A stretch of 64,000 bases of DNA from Prosthecobacter debontii (GTDB taxonomy: Bacteria > Verrucomicrobiota > Verrucomicrobiia > Verrucomicrobiales > Verrucomicrobiaceae). The translations under genes and the position numbers were made by a program. Location of the stretch: NCBI RefSeq assembly GCF_900167535.1, contig NZ_FUYE01000012.1, positions 1 through 64,000 on the forward strand, read 5' to 3'. How positions within the stretch are numbered: position 1 is the stretch's first letter; the number at the start of each line of letters is the position of its first letter. The notes under the pieces were generated by a model. The model ran no database searches and was not told where the DNA came from. It saw only the letters and a list, made by a program, of their open reading frames with translations. Of this stretch, positions 8,629 to 17,993 are shown in pieces.

Positions 8629-11600
8629 GCGTGGACGGTCAGGAGGGTTTGGCCAGGGGTCACGGACTGGCCCTCACGCACGTGCAGTGCAGCCACCGTG
8701 CCAGCACAAGTGCTGGAGACAGGAATCTCCATTTTCATGGCTTCCACGATGAGGACACATTGACCTTCTTCCACTTGATCGCCTGCCTTTACTTGTAGCT
8801 TCCATAAGCTTCCGCTGACCGGACTCACCACAGCTTCATGGCCTTCTGGGATGCTGACTTCGGCACTCCCGCTCGTCGTCGTGGGGGCCGATTCGGTGAC
8901 ATCCAGACCTGCCAGACGCCATCTTTCGCGCTCCGCCTCAAAGGCCTCGCGTTGCATTTTGCGGAATGAACTGATACTTTTAGACTCTCCTTCCAGAAAG
9001 CTCAAATAGTCGCTGAGGCAGAAGGTGCTGGATTCAATCTGGGGGGTGAACCGCCCTGCAGGGAACTCGCGCCGCAGCTCGATCAGTTCATCCGCACTGA
9101 CGAGATAGAACCGCACCTGATCGAAGAATCTGAGCAGCCAGGGTTTGCCTTCTTCGAAGACATCCGTGACACGGTCGCGATTCCACATCTGAATGGTCCG
9201 GCCCACGAACTGGTAGCCGCCGGGACCTTCCATACCGTAGATGCACATGTAGGCCCCGCCAATGCCGACGGCGTTTTCCGGGGTCCACGTGCGGGCAGGA
9301 TTGTATTTGGTCGTCACCAGACGATGTCGCGGATCGAGCGGCGTGGCCACCGGTGCACCGAGATAGACATCTCCGAGCCCTAAAACAAGGTAACTGGCAT
9401 CGAGGACAATGCGTTGCACCTCGTCCTGACTGGACAGACCATTGATGCGTCGGATGAACTCGATGTTGCTCGGGCACCAGGGGGCATCAGGCCTAACGGA
9501 CTGCATGTATTTATCAATCGCGAGCTGGGTCTGTGGATCATCCCAGGACAAAGGTAGATGGACAATGCGAGACGGCACTTCGAGATGCTCGACATCGTCT
9601 AACGACTCAATTTGCGCGATGATCAGTTGCTCGGCATCGGCGAGCCGGAGATGCTGACCGTCCACATGGATCTGTAGCGAACGAATGCCGGGGGTCAGAT
9701 CCACAATGCCGGGGTGTTCCAGGGCTTTCAGCTTGAGATAGACGGCGTGCACCCAGAAGCGCAGGGCGATATCGAGCACGAGCGGGCCAAACTCGATCAG
9801 GAAGTGCCGATCCCCTGCTGGCCGGAAGACGACTTCAGGTCGGGATCCCTCAGCCGGGATGATGTGACGGATGGCGCTGGCGGGGACGCTGTGCTCGGGC
9901 AGGGCAGGCGGGATGAAATCGGCCCCGTTGAGGGCTGCATCCAAGCTGGCTTCGAGGGCTTCCGCTTCTTCGAGAGTGATGGCTTGAAAGCGGATTTTCT
10001 CCCCGGGTTTCAGTTGGCCCAGTTTCCACAGTTCCGCATGGGCGACCACCGCTGGGCAGACGAATCCGCCCAAGCTAGGGCCATCAGGACCGAGGATGAT
10101 CGGCATATCGCCCGTGAAATCGATGGCCCCGATGGCGTAGGCGTTGTCGTGGATGTTGGAGGGATGCAGGCCGGCTTCGCCTCCATCGGCACGTGCCCAT
10201 TGGGGTTTCGGTCCGATCAACCGCACCCCGGTGCGAGCGGAGTTATAATGAACTTCCCAGTCGGTGCCGAAAAACATCCGGATGTCTTCGGGGGTGAAGA
10301 AGTCGGGCGCACCATGGGGGCCATAGATGACGCGGATGATCGTGGGACCGTTGGCATCAGCGGTCACGGAGAGTGGGTGCACCTGGGCGATCTTTTCCGC
10401 TGCTGGTGTGGCGATGTCTTGCCCTAGATGTAAGACATCCCCCACTCGCAAGGCGCGGCCTGCATGACCGCCAAAGTTGCCTAACGTAAAGGTGGATCGG
10501 CTGCCGAGATAAAGGGGCACGTCCAGGCCTCCACGAATGGCAAGGTAAGCCCGGCAGCCTTGGCCATCGGCTCGTCCGAGTTTCAATGTCTGACCCGCCT
10601 GGATCTTGACGGGTTTCCAAAACGAAATCGGGGTGCCATCCAGCTCGGCCTTCAGGGGCGCGCCGGTCAGGGCAATCGTGGCATCCGTATTGAATCGTAA
10701 TGTCGGGCCTGAAATGGTGATCTCCAAACCTGCGGCTCCTTCCTGATTGCCGACGAGGCGATTGGCAACACGCAGGGCTAGCGGGTCCATGGCTCCCGAC
10801 GGTGGGACGCCGATTTCCCAATAGCCCAAGCGACCTGGATAATCTTGAACGGTGGTTTGCACGCCTGGCGCAAGGACGTCCAGGGTCGGGGGGTGATATT
10901 GAAACTGGGTGGCGAGGGCGCGTGTGGTGATGCGGCCTTCCATAAACAGCGGATCACGGATGACTTGCCGAAGGTAGGTGAGGTTGGTCTCGATGCCGCT
11001 GATGCGTGTCGCTTCCAGGGCTTCTTGGAGCTTGGTGATCGCTTCGGCTCGATCCTTGCCGTGAACGATGATCTTCGTCAGCAGGGGATCGTAATAAGGT
11101 GTGACTTCGGTGCCTGTGGTGACCCAGCCATCGCAGCGGGCCATGGGGGGAAGTTCAACTTCGGTTAGGCGTCCACAGCTTGGCTGAAAGTCCTTGTTCG
11201 GATCTTCGGCATAAACACGAACTTGGATCGAACTGCCCGAGGGGGTGAAGCGATAGTCGGCCAAGTCAAGGTTCTCACCCGCAGCGGTGCGGACCATCCA
11301 TTCCACCAGATCCAGTCCGGTGACGGTTTCTGTGACTGTGTGTTCGACTTGCAGGCGGGTGTTCACCTCCAAGAAATAGAACTCTCCACTGTCGGCATCG
11401 TAAACGAACTCAACCGTCCCAGCGGAGCGATAATGAACGGACTCCCCCAGGCGCACGGCACAGTCCCACAAAGCTTGGCGGGTGGATTCAGTGAGATTCG
11501 GAGCCGGGGTTTCTTCAATGATCTTTTGATTTCGCCGTTGGGTGGAACAATCGCGTTCACCGAGTGCGACGACTTTGCCTTGGCCATCCCCAAAGATCTG

Positions 11601-12230
11601 GACCTCCACATGGCGAGCATTCACCACCAGCTTCTCCACAAAGACACCTCCGTCGCCGAAGCTGGATTTGCCCTGACGAACGACGGATTCAAAGGCCGCT
11701 CGGAGGGAATCCGCATCATCACAACGACGCATGCCGATGCCGCCTCCGCCTGCGGTGCTTTTCAACATGACAGGAAAACCAATGCGAGACGCTTCCTGAA
11801 TGGCTTCATCTGCGTCCTGGAGGAGGTCGGAGCCAGGAACGAGGGGCACCTGACAAGCAAGGGCGCGTTCCCTGGCGGTATGCTTCAAACCGAAGGCCCG
11901 CATCTGATCGGGTGTCGGTCCCATGAAGGCGAGCCCCGCAGCTTCACAGGCCTCCGCAAACCCCGGGTTTTCGCTCAAGAGACCATACCCTGGGTGCACG
12001 GCTTGGGCACCCGAGAGTGTGGCGACTTCAATGAGCTTCGCCTGATTGATGTAGCTTTCGGAAACAGGTGCAGGGCCTAACAAATAAGACTCGTCAGCCA
12101 TGGCAACGTGAGGAGCATCACGATCGGCTTCTGAATACACGGCCACAGAACCCATGCCGAGTTTCTTGAGGGTGCGAATGATGCGGCAGGCAATTTCGCC
12201 GCGATTGGCGATCAGAACTTTGGAGAACAT
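8625..12230 (-). CDS. Biotin-dependent urea/guanidine carboxylase
   Basis: ATP- and biotin-dependent carboxylase of 1201 residues. The order is biotin carboxylase (about 1-450; [16 protein letters not shown] start, GGGGIGMR glycine loop, [12 protein letters not shown]), carboxyltransferase halves of the KipA/AHS2 type (about 460-770) and KipI/AHS1 type (about 800-1010), and a C-terminal biotinyl domain with the lysine in [10 protein letters not shown]. Proteins of this layout were named urea carboxylase. Those encoded beside the UAAP1/UAAP2 pair have been shown in several bacteria to be guanidine carboxylases, and both UAAP genes are immediately upstream here. Guanidine is therefore the likelier substrate, with urea the alternative. 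It lies 3 bp after the preceding gene and overlaps atzF. Confidence 0.92.
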   Translation of the reverse strand: MFSKVLIANRGEIACRIIRTLKKLGMGSVAVYSEADRDAPHVAMADESYLLGPAPVSESYINQAKLIEVATLSGAQAVHPGYGLLSENPGFAEACEAAGLAFMGPTPDQMRAFGLKHTARERALACQVPLVPGSDLLQDADEAIQEASRIGFPVMLKSTAGGGGIGMRRCDDADSLRAAFESVVRQGKSSFGDGGVFVEKLVVNARHVEVQIFGDGQGKVVALGERDCSTQRRNQKIIEETPAPNLTESTRQALWDCAVRLGESVHYRSAGTVEFVYDADSGEFYFLEVNTRLQVEHTVTETVTGLDLVEWMVRTAAGENLDLADYRFTPSGSSIQVRVYAEDPNKDFQPSCGRLTEVELPPMARCDGWVTTGTEVTPYYDPLLTKIIVHGKDRAEAITKLQEALEATRISGIETNLTYLRQVIRDPLFMEGRITTRALATQFQYHPPTLDVLAPGVQTTVQDYPGRLGYWEIGVPPSGAMDPLALRVANRLVGNQEGAAGLEITISGPTLRFNTDATIALTGAPLKAELDGTPISFWKPVKIQAGQTLKLGRADGQGCRAYLAIRGGLDVPLYLGSRSTFTLGNFGGHAGRALRVGDVLHLGQDIATPAAEKIAQVHPLSVTADANGPTIIRVIYGPHGAPDFFTPEDIRMFFGTDWEVHYNSARTGVRLIGPKPQWARADGGEAGLHPSNIHDNAYAIGAIDFTGDMPIILGPDGPSLGGFVCPAVVAHAELWKLGQLKPGEKIRFQAITLEEAEALEASLDAALNGADFIPPALPEHSVPASAIRHIIPAEGSRPEVVFRPAGDRHFLIEFGPLVLDIALRFWVHAVYLKLKALEHPGIVDLTPGIRSLQIHVDGQHLRLADAEQLIIAQIESLDDVEHLEVPSRIVHLPLSWDDPQTQLAIDKYMQSVRPDAPWCPSNIEFIRRINGLSSQDEVQRIVLDASYLVLGLGDVYLGAPVATPLDPRHRLVTTKYNPARTWTPENAVGIGGAYMCIYGMEGPGGYQFVGRTIQMWNRDRVTDVFEEGKPWLLRFFDQVRFYLVSADELIELRREFPAGRFTPQIESSTFCLSDYLSFLEGESKSISSFRKMQREAFEAERERWRLAGLDVTESAPTTTSGSAEVSIPEGHEAVVSPVSGSLWKLQVKAGDQVEEGQCVLIVEAMKMEIPVSSTCAGTVAALHVREGQSVTPGQTLLTVHA

Positions 12231-12233
12231 AAT

Positions 12234-12881
12234 TCAGTCCCAGATAAGAACTCTCACAGGCGTGGGGTTATAGGCGTTGCAGGGGTTATTCAGTTGCGGG
12301 CAGTTGGAGATGAGGGCGATCACGTCCATCTCAGCGCGCATTTCGACGTAGAAGCCGGGGCCTGAGACACCGTCGGCAAATCGGAGTTGGCCGTCTGGAC
12401 TCACCGGCACATTCATGAAGAAGTTGATGTTGCAGGTGATGTCACGTTTTCCCAGATCATGGCCCCAGCACTGCACTCCCCGGATGAAGCTGTCTCGGCA
12501 GGCGTGCATGGGTTCTTTGTCAAAGGCGTAGCGCATGACATTGCTCTCTCTGGAGCAGGCACCCCCGAGCGTATCGTGATTACCGCAGGTATCGGCCACA
12601 ATGGTAAGCAGAGGATTGCCCCGTGTGGACATCAACCGAGTCCCCGTGGTCAGATACAGAGCGGCTTGATGGCGGATGGTATCGCTGGCGCTGTAGCGTT
12701 CGACGGGATCATGGGCGCTGTAAAAGAGGGTATCGGCAGCTTGGTTACCTTCCAGATCCACGATGCGAAAGGTCTGGCCCTTTTTGATTTCATGGACCCA
12801 ATGATCTCCGGCCAGAACGGTATGGTCGTAGCAAGCCTGTTCAGGATCGAGTGTTGAGGGGGTGGGAATGAAAGCACTCAT
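12234..12881 (-). CDS. Urea carboxylase-associated protein, probable carboxyguanidine deiminase subunit
   Basis: 215-residue DUF1989-family protein, tentatively the UAAP1 type. Visible family features are [17 protein letters not shown], the cysteine/histidine-containing [17 protein letters not shown] and the closing [17 protein letters not shown]. Family knowledge: the two UAAP proteins together form carboxyguanidine deiminase, which converts carboxyguanidine to allophanate and ammonia between the carboxylase and AtzF. The gene overlaps the paralogous gene upstream by ATGA and is 3 bp from the carboxylase gene, matching a heteromeric complex made in step. Confidence 0.87.
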   Translation of the reverse strand: MSAFIPTPSTLDPEQACYDHTVLAGDHWVHEIKKGQTFRIVDLEGNQAADTLFYSAHDPVERYSASDTIRHQAALYLTTGTRLMSTRGNPLLTIVADTCGNHDTLGGACSRESNVMRYAFDKEPMHACRDSFIRGVQCWGHDLGKRDITCNINFFMNVPVSPDGQLRFADGVSGPGFYVEMRAEMDVIALISNCPQLNNPCNAYNPTPVRVLIWD

Positions 12882-13597
12882 TGGGCGAGTAAGTAGAAGT
12901 CCTGGGTGTTGCGGTAAGCCCGGGCGTTTTCAGGACGGACGGTCAAGCAGGGGTCGTCCTGCGCGGGAGGTTCACTCTGAAAGACCTCGAGCTTGATCCG
13001 GCGTGGATGGTAAACAGGATCGGGATCGAGCGGATGCTGGCAGGTGTTGAGAATCACCAGTGTGTCCATCTCAAAACGAAGATCGACCGAGTCACCCGCT
13101 TGGGAGTGATGACTGACGAAGTTCAACTTACCGGACTCGTCGGCAGTGACTTTGCTGAACCAATTGATGTTAGGCACGAGGTCTCTTTCTCCCATGCCCC
13201 ATTTGGAGAGCTCGATCAAAAAGCACTCGCGGGCATTTCGGTAAAAGTCATTGCGGGCGGCCTGAAAGGTTTTGTCCCCATATTTTTGATGCACTAAGGC
13301 TGCATCACTGCCGCCGCAGACCGTGTCATGCCAGCCTGGAGTGTCCTGCGTGATGGAGGCAAACAGGCGGCCCATGTCTGAATGCAGACAGTAAGGGGCA
13401 CGCAGGTAAAAGATGTGCTGCCCTTTGAGGGTGTCAGGCATGTTGTAGCGTTCATGCCGCTCAGTGGCGTGGTAGAGCAGCATGCCAACATTGGCACCGC
13501 CTTCGAGATCCGTGAGTCGGAGGGTCTTGTTGCGGCCAATGATGCGTGACCACATACCCGCACCGGTTAATTCGAGAGTGTAGAGAGGATGGCTCAT
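12878..13597 (-). CDS. Urea carboxylase-associated protein, second probable carboxyguanidine deiminase subunit
   Basis: 239-residue DUF1989-family protein, tentatively the UAAP2 type, paralogous to the next gene downstream (compare [17 protein letters not shown] here with [17 protein letters not shown] there). It has [12 protein letters not shown] and a C-terminal [19 protein letters not shown]. The paired arrangement is the hallmark of guanidine-degrading clusters and is not expected for plain urea amidolyase. It starts 16 bp after the NikR-like regulator gene and overlaps the next gene by 4 bp. Confidence 0.87.
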   Translation of the reverse strand: MSHPLYTLELTGAGMWSRIIGRNKTLRLTDLEGGANVGMLLYHATERHERYNMPDTLKGQHIFYLRAPYCLHSDMGRLFASITQDTPGWHDTVCGGSDAALVHQKYGDKTFQAARNDFYRNARECFLIELSKWGMGERDLVPNINWFSKVTADESGKLNFVSHHSQAGDSVDLRFEMDTLVILNTCQHPLDPDPVYHPRRIKLEVFQSEPPAQDDPCLTVRPENARAYRNTQDFYLLAQ

Positions 13598-13613
13598 TCG
13601 AGGTTGAGAGAAG

Positions 13614-14102
13614 TCATTGCCCTTCGGGTGGAGTCGCTGGGGGCGGTTCTTCCATTTGGGTTTGAATAGGTGGGAGTAAGGTTCGACTGAGGTTGAGCCG
13701 ACCCGCCAGGACTCCTTTGCAGGCTAACAACTGATTGGCAATTTGACGCAAGCGCTTGGCGGGGCCCTGGACGAGGATGACCTCCATCGTATTGCTGTTT
13801 TCCAAGAGCACGTGAAGGGAACTGATCACATGGCGAATGTTCTCATGCTGAATGTCTGCGATTTGCTGCTTCAGCCCTGGACGTTTGTGATCGTAAAACA
13901 GCGTGATGGTGCCTGCCATCATTCGATTGCCCTTGAGGCTGTAGTAATCTGCGATGTGTTGAGAGAGGACTTCGGAGATGGCTTGGGAGCGGTTCTGAAA
14001 CCCCCGTTCCTCCATCAGTTCTTCAAATTGATGAAACAGCGCATCGGGTAGCGAAATGGTGATTCGCTGAGCGTTTTCGGGTTTGGCTGAGTCACTGGAC
14101 AT
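13614..14102 (-). CDS. NikR-like ribbon-helix-helix regulator with incomplete nickel site
   Basis: 162-residue DNA-binding protein with NikR layout. The ribbon-helix-helix domain (about 10-52) keeps R13-T15-S17 in the strand that contacts DNA in E. coli NikR (R3-T5-T7). The C-terminal ACT-like domain spans about 60-140. Aligned by eye to E. coli NikR, nickel ligands H76 and H87 are present (H86, H97), but H89 is L99 and C95 is T105. Nickel sensing by the normal four-ligand site is therefore doubtful. A proline-rich tail (PPPATPPEG) is extra. It lies within the carboxylase operon, with a 97-bp gap upstream that holds two copies of GTATGA, so it may be partly self-regulated. Confidence 0.8.
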   Translation of the reverse strand: MSSDSAKPENAQRITISLPDALFHQFEELMEERGFQNRSQAISEVLSQHIADYYSLKGNRMMAGTITLFYDHKRPGLKQQIADIQHENIRHVISSLHVLLENSNTMEVILVQGPAKRLRQIANQLLACKGVLAGRLNLSRTLLPPIQTQMEEPPPATPPEGQ

Positions 14103-14135
14103 TGCCCTGATTTTTTAGCACTGCTTGCGCCAAGC

Positions 14136-14162
14136 GTATGAAGTTTTTATCGAGAAGTATGA
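14136..14162. promoter_or_regulatory. Tandem GTATGA repeats upstream of the NikR-like gene
   Basis: GTATGA occurs at 14136-14141 and 14157-14162 on the plus strand, separated by 15 bp, within the 97-bp gap ahead of the NikR-like gene. GTATGA/TCATAC is the half-site of the E. coli NikR operator (GTATGA-N16-TCATAC), but here the copies are direct repeats rather than inverted. A similar pair lies at 17563-17590. Binding by the NikR-like protein is an inference. Confidence 0.45.
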
Positions 14163-14199
14163 CGATTGAAGTCTGTGGGTAAGAGCGAGAAAGGGGGGC

Positions 14200-15099
14200 T
14201 TATTCCACGTCATCACCCACCTCGGTGAGCCGAGTCATGGGTAGCTTGTCGAATTTGGGCTTCGCATGGCTATCTTCCGGATGAATGATGGTTTCCAGAT
14301 GCTGCTTGGTCGCGATGAATTCGGGTGAACGAAGTTGATCGTGATTTCTGGGTCTGGGCACGGGCACTTCGACGATCTCCCGCACACGCCCAGGCCTTGG
14401 GTCGAGCACGAGAATGCGATCGGACAGGAAGATGGCCTCATCCAGATCATGCGTGATGAAGAAGATGGTGATGTCCACGTTCCTCCAGATCTGAAGCAAG
14501 TAGGCCTGCATCTGCTGGCGTGTCTGGGGGTCCAGAGCACCAAAGGGTTCATCCATGAGGAGGATGCGCGGCTCATTGGCAAGCGCTCGTGCAATGGCGG
14601 CACGTTGTTTCATGCCGCCGCTGAGCTGATGGGGATAGGCATCTTCAAATTTATCCAACCCCACCAAGGCTAACCATTCACGGGCATGAGATTCATTGGT
14701 GGTGGAGGCCTTGCCGGCCATGCGGGGGCCAAACATGACATTCTGTTTCACCGTCAGCCATGGGAACAGGGTGTAACTCTGGAATACCATGCCTCGATCA
14801 CGCCCGGGGCCGTTGACGGGCACGCCATCGACGAGCACTTGACCTTCCGTCGGAGTTTCTAGACCGGCGAGAATGCGGATCAGGGTGGATTTGCCGCAGC
14901 CTGATTGGCCGAGCACACACATGAACTCACGACGATGAACATCGAGATGAATGTCTTTCAAGGCCACCACCTCACCTCCCTTGGAAGGAAAGCGTTTATG
15001 CAGCCCGGAAATCTGTAATAGTTTGGGACGCGCTTTGAGTCGGTCAAAGCGTGCTTTCACCGCCGGGGCTTGCTCCAGATAGTTCAGGCTGCTGATCAT
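14200..15099 (-). CDS. Nitrate/taurine-type ABC transporter ATP-binding protein
   Basis: 299-residue ATPase of the SsuB/TauB/NrtD class. Walker A GQSGCGKS is at residues 64-71, signature [18 protein letters not shown] and Walker [14 protein letters not shown] follow, then the H-loop histidine in [11 protein letters not shown] chose the ATG at 15099 because it overlaps the permease stop in ATGA; the longer open frame merely runs through the permease gene. About 60 C-terminal residues extend past the ATPase core. With the adjacent permease and binding protein it should form the importer for guanidine or a related compound. Confidence 0.9.
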   Translation of the reverse strand: MISSLNYLEQAPAVKARFDRLKARPKLLQISGLHKRFPSKGGEVVALKDIHLDVHRREFMCVLGQSGCGKSTLIRILAGLETPTEGQVLVDGVPVNGPGRDRGMVFQSYTLFPWLTVKQNVMFGPRMAGKASTTNESHAREWLALVGLDKFEDAYPHQLSGGMKQRAAIARALANEPRILLMDEPFGALDPQTRQQMQAYLLQIWRNVDITIFFITHDLDEAIFLSDRILVLDPRPGRVREIVEVPVPRPRNHDQLRSPEFIATKQHLETIIHPEDSHAKPKFDKLPMTRLTEVGDDVE

Positions 15100-16484
15100 G
15101 AAGCGGTCGTGGTGGAAGTGGACTCCGAAGGGATCTGGGCAGGAAACTTGCGTCGTGTGAGTCCTGCGATTTTTGACACCAATCGAGTGATGATGCTTTG
15201 GCGAGATTGCTCCATCCAGGGGAAGAGGAATCGACCGATGAGATCCAGAAGCTGGTCCATGAAAAAGCCGGATAAGCCGATCAGAAGAATGGCCGGATAG
15301 ACGATGTCGAACTGGAAGCGCCGTCCATGCGTGTCGATCACCTCGGCCAAACCACTTTTGAAACCCAGCAACTCGGCAATGACCAGCCAAGTCCATGCCG
15401 TGCCGAAAAGAAGACGAAGATCATTGTAAAGGTTCGGCAGAATCCCTGGGACAACCACGTGCGCCAGGAGTTGGCGCTGATTGGCCCCGAGTGTCTGCGC
15501 TGCCTCAAGTAAAGAGCCATCCAGGCGGCGGGTGGTTTTCGCGATGGTGAGGATGGCGCAGGGAAGGGTGCCGAGAAAAACGAGCATGATCTTCGGCCCG
15601 AGATCGAGACCGAAGATGGCCATGAGCACCACGCCAAAAGCGGGTGCGGGCATGTAGCAAAAGAAGTTGGTGAAGGGCTCGATGAGCTTGGAAAAGAAAT
15701 CGAAGGTGCCTGCGATGATGCCCAAGGGCGTGGCGACTAAAATGGCCAGTAGATAACCCAAGACGATCGTGCGCCAGGACTCACCGTAACGTTGCAGCAG
15801 CGTCTTGCGTTCAGAACCGGGTTCATCGCTGTCAGCGGAGGGGGCGTCGGCACTGATGCCTTTCCAGAAGGATTTGGCGACCACGTCTGGAGGCACCAGA
15901 TAGACCGGGCGGGATACTTCCTCGGAGGAATCTGGGATCAGCTTCAAGAGTGACTCCGTCGGCCATTCCGGCGCGACTTGATCGAGCAAAGCCGCGTTGG
16001 CTTGGATGATCTTCAGGTTCTCATCGGTCAAAGGTTGTTTGGGGGCCTCGAGTTGGCCCTTGGCCAACTGGGTCCAAACTTTACGAATGGCCTCATCATC
16101 GGTTTCAAGGCCTCGGTTTAACCAACCGTTAATCACCGCGGTGGGATAGAGCTGACGCAGGATTTTTTTGTTTTGACGACTTGAGCTGGTTAACGGAGTT
16201 CCTGCTTTCCTTGCGGCACGGATGTCTTCGTTATCCTGCTCGATGGCGGAGGTGAATTGCTTCCAGGTCACCGGGTCCACGCGATCCCCAGCCGTGTAGA
16301 TATTCTGCACGCGAGGGCTTTCGGCGGAGATGGTCACGAGGTGGGCCACTTTCCACCACGGACCGTAGGCTGCCACGCACCAGACGATGAGTGGCAGACT
16401 AAAGGACATGATCATCAGCAGGGAGGCACGGGCCTGATCGAGTTCTTTACGAACTCCAAACCAGTGTTTGCCTGCGGATGCCAT
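15096..16484 (-). CDS. ABC transporter permease with large periplasmic insert
   Basis: 462-residue permease of the SsuC/TauC/NrtB class, whose members usually have about 250-290 residues. Membrane segment 1 (about 20-42) is followed by a hydrophilic stretch of about 150 residues (43-195) before the usual [11 protein letters not shown] lead-in. The permease core spans about 235-430, with the EAA loop at [20 protein letters not shown]. The insert looks helical and charged and matches nothing I recognise. The gene lies between the binding protein (43 bp upstream) and the ATPase (4-bp overlap). Confidence 0.88.
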   Translation of the reverse strand: MASAGKHWFGVRKELDQARASLLMIMSFSLPLIVWCVAAYGPWWKVAHLVTISAESPRVQNIYTAGDRVDPVTWKQFTSAIEQDNEDIRAARKAGTPLTSSSRQNKKILRQLYPTAVINGWLNRGLETDDEAIRKVWTQLAKGQLEAPKQPLTDENLKIIQANAALLDQVAPEWPTESLLKLIPDSSEEVSRPVYLVPPDVVAKSFWKGISADAPSADSDEPGSERKTLLQRYGESWRTIVLGYLLAILVATPLGIIAGTFDFFSKLIEPFTNFFCYMPAPAFGVVLMAIFGLDLGPKIMLVFLGTLPCAILTIAKTTRRLDGSLLEAAQTLGANQRQLLAHVVVPGILPNLYNDLRLLFGTAWTWLVIAELLGFKSGLAEVIDTHGRRFQFDIVYPAILLIGLSGFFMDQLLDLIGRFLFPWMEQSRQSIITRLVSKIAGLTRRKFPAQIPSESTSTTTAS

Positions 16485-16527
16485 GAGAAGGAGGTCAAGT
16501 CAGAGTGAAGGATCGTGAGACGAGCCG

Positions 16528-17502
16528 TTATTTCCCCAGCACTTCTTTAGTGAAGGAGGGATCGAGATAGGCTTCAATGTCCGCAGGCTTTTCATAGACC
16601 TTGAACTTCACATTGAAGTCATCCACCACCTTGGTGCTGCCGTAAATGGAGCCGAGGCCATCGGCTTTCTCCCAGGCTTTGAGGGCTTCTTCGGGGGAGA
16701 GGATTTTGGTGCCGTCCAGCAGAGGTTCATACTCCGCAGGCTTTACCCCGACACGCTCAGCCAGGATGGCCAGGGCATCGTCCAGGTTTTTCTCTTCGCT
16801 GAGGTAGGAGACAATGCGATACCACACCTTGACCACTTTCAGCCATTCATCACGGCGGGCTTTGACACTGGCGGGATCACAGAAAAGGCCGTCATAGATC
16901 AGGCCGGGGGCGTCTTTGGAGGTGAAGACGGGTTTCGAGCCGGGGACCAGTTTCAGGGCTTGGCCTGAATTGGGCTGCCAAGCAGCGATGGCGTCCACTT
17001 CACCCGAGGCGAACACCTGAGGCGTGTTGTTGGTGGGGGTGTTTTTAATGGTGATGTCTCCTTCTGCCATGCTGTTGAGCTCCAGCCCTTTGAGAAGCAG
17101 GAGGTGTTCGACAAAGCCTTCTTCAAGAGCGACGGTTTTGCCCTTCAGATCTTTGAAGGAGGCGATGCCGGGTTTGACAACGATCATGTCATTGCCATTG
17201 GAGTAGTCATTGAGCAGGATGGCGACGGAGGCTTTACCCGTGGCACCCGTGACGAGGGCATCTCCGTTGGTGACGCAGACGGCATCCAGCTTGCCTGCCG
17301 CATAGGCTTCCATGGACTTCACGTAATCCATCCAGACAAATTCAGTCTCGACGCCTTCTTCTTTAAACCAGCCCTTCTTGATGCCGATTTCCCAAGCGAC
17401 CCAACCGGGCCAGTCGGAATAACCAATTTTAAGCGGTTCGGCAGCCAAGCTGAGGAAAGGGGCTAGGCAGGGGAGGAGTAGAGCAAGGACTTTTCGTTTC
17501 AT
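16528..17502 (-). CDS. ABC transporter substrate-binding protein (NMT1/TauA-like), probable guanidine binding
   Basis: 324-residue periplasmic protein with a signal peptide (residues 1-20, ending LSLAA) and an NMT1/NrtA/TauA-like domain: [37 protein letters not shown] and [14 protein letters not shown]. Such proteins head many UAAP/carboxylase operons, where guanidine is the likely ligand; taurine- or nitrate-like ligands are less likely given the neighbours. It is the first gene of the minus-strand operon, with a sigma-54-type promoter 42 bp upstream of its ATG. Confidence 0.87.
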   Translation of the reverse strand: MKRKVLALLLPCLAPFLSLAAEPLKIGYSDWPGWVAWEIGIKKGWFKEEGVETEFVWMDYVKSMEAYAAGKLDAVCVTNGDALVTGATGKASVAILLNDYSNGNDMIVVKPGIASFKDLKGKTVALEEGFVEHLLLLKGLELNSMAEGDITIKNTPTNNTPQVFASGEVDAIAAWQPNSGQALKLVPGSKPVFTSKDAPGLIYDGLFCDPASVKARRDEWLKVVKVWYRIVSYLSEEKNLDDALAILAERVGVKPAEYEPLLDGTKILSPEEALKAWEKADGLGSIYGSTKVVDDFNVKFKVYEKPADIEAYLDPSFTKEVLGK

Positions 17503-17543
17503 GGAGTCGTGGGTTCGGGTTTCAAAAAGGCCTCAATACCAAA

Positions 17544-17559
17544 AGCACTCCACGTGCCA
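17544..17559 (-). promoter_or_regulatory. Sigma-54 promoter of the guanidine/urea carboxylase operon
   Basis: Read on the minus strand, TGGCACGTGGAGTGCT matches 15 of 16 positions of the sigma-54 consensus (TGGCACR-N4-TTGCW), including the -24 GG and -12 GC with exact spacing. It predicts a transcript starting near 17533 and a leader of about 30 nt before the binding-protein gene. Activation by an NtrC-type enhancer-binding protein would be required (established for this sigma factor); none is encoded in the window. Confidence 0.85.
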
Positions 17560-17562
17560 ATG

Positions 17563-17590
17563 CCATACAGGTATCCTGGTGCGTTCATAC
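17563..17590. promoter_or_regulatory. Tandem CATAC repeats in the divergent promoter region
   Basis: CCATAC (17563-17568) and TCATAC (17585-17590) are direct repeats with starts 22 bp apart. They lie just upstream of the -24 element of the minus-strand operon and overlap the candidate -35 of ureB. They resemble the GTATGA pair upstream of the NikR-like gene, read on the other strand. One regulator could influence both divergent promoters (inference). Confidence 0.4.
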
Positions 17591-17613
17591 TAATCAGGGT
17601 ATAAAATCATAAT
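17584..17613 (+). promoter_or_regulatory. Candidate housekeeping promoter for ureB-ureC
   Basis: TTCATA (17584-17589) and CATAAT (17608-17613) are separated by 18 bp and match the -35/-10 consensus at 4 and 5 of 6 positions. The ureB ATG lies 60 bp downstream of the -10. Some promoter is needed here because ureA is cut off by a terminator and an inverted operon. Confidence 0.4.
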
Positions 17614-17672
17614 TCGGATGTGCGTTTTTTTAGATTGGCTAGCATGCTTTCTGCTTTTGAAAGGAATCCTTC

Positions 17673-17993
17673 ATGATCATACCCGGCCAAATCATCCACC
17701 CACCCGACGCTGAGGATCTCGATGCCAATGTCGGGCTGGCCACCAAAAGGCTTGTTGTTGCGAATACGGGCGATCGGCCTGTGCAAGTCGGCAGCCATTT
17801 CCACTTTTATGAGGTGAATACTTCGCTGGATTTTGACCGGGCGGCCTCGCTCGGTTTTCGTCTGAATATCCCCGCCGGCACTGCGGTGCGCTTTGAGCCG
17901 GGAGATACCCGTGAGGTCGAAGTGGTCGCCTTCGCCGGTAAGCGCGAGGTGTATGGCCTGAACAATTTAGTCAACGGACCCCTGCCCGCATGA
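17673..17993 (+). CDS. ureB: Urease subunit beta
   Basis: 106 residues, normal for UreB. It starts [18 protein letters not shown] and carries the conserved [20 protein letters not shown] and [17 protein letters not shown] segments and the closing [11 protein letters not shown]. It overlaps ureC by ATGA, as usual for translational coupling of these subunits. It is separated from ureA by the inverted carboxylase operon and needs its own promoter. Confidence 0.95.
   Translation: MIIPGQIIHPPDAEDLDANVGLATKRLVVANTGDRPVQVGSHFHFYEVNTSLDFDRAASLGFRLNIPAGTAVRFEPGDTREVEVVAFAGKREVYGLNNLVNGPLPA

Noticed and set aside
15100-15396. Longer N-terminus for the transporter ATPase gene
   Set aside because: These 99 residues are read entirely from within the permease gene in another frame, and the ATGA overlap at 15096-15099 marks the true start.
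17636-17655. TGGCTAGCATGC upstream of ureB as a sigma-54 site
   Set aside because: The distance between GG and GC is wrong for sigma-54, so it is not a promoter of that class.
17503-17672. Possible guanidine-I (ykkC) riboswitch upstream of the carboxylase operon
   Set aside because: I looked for the conserved loops of this riboswitch in the minus-strand leader and found none; with a sigma-54 start near 17533 the leader is only about 30 nt, too short for one.
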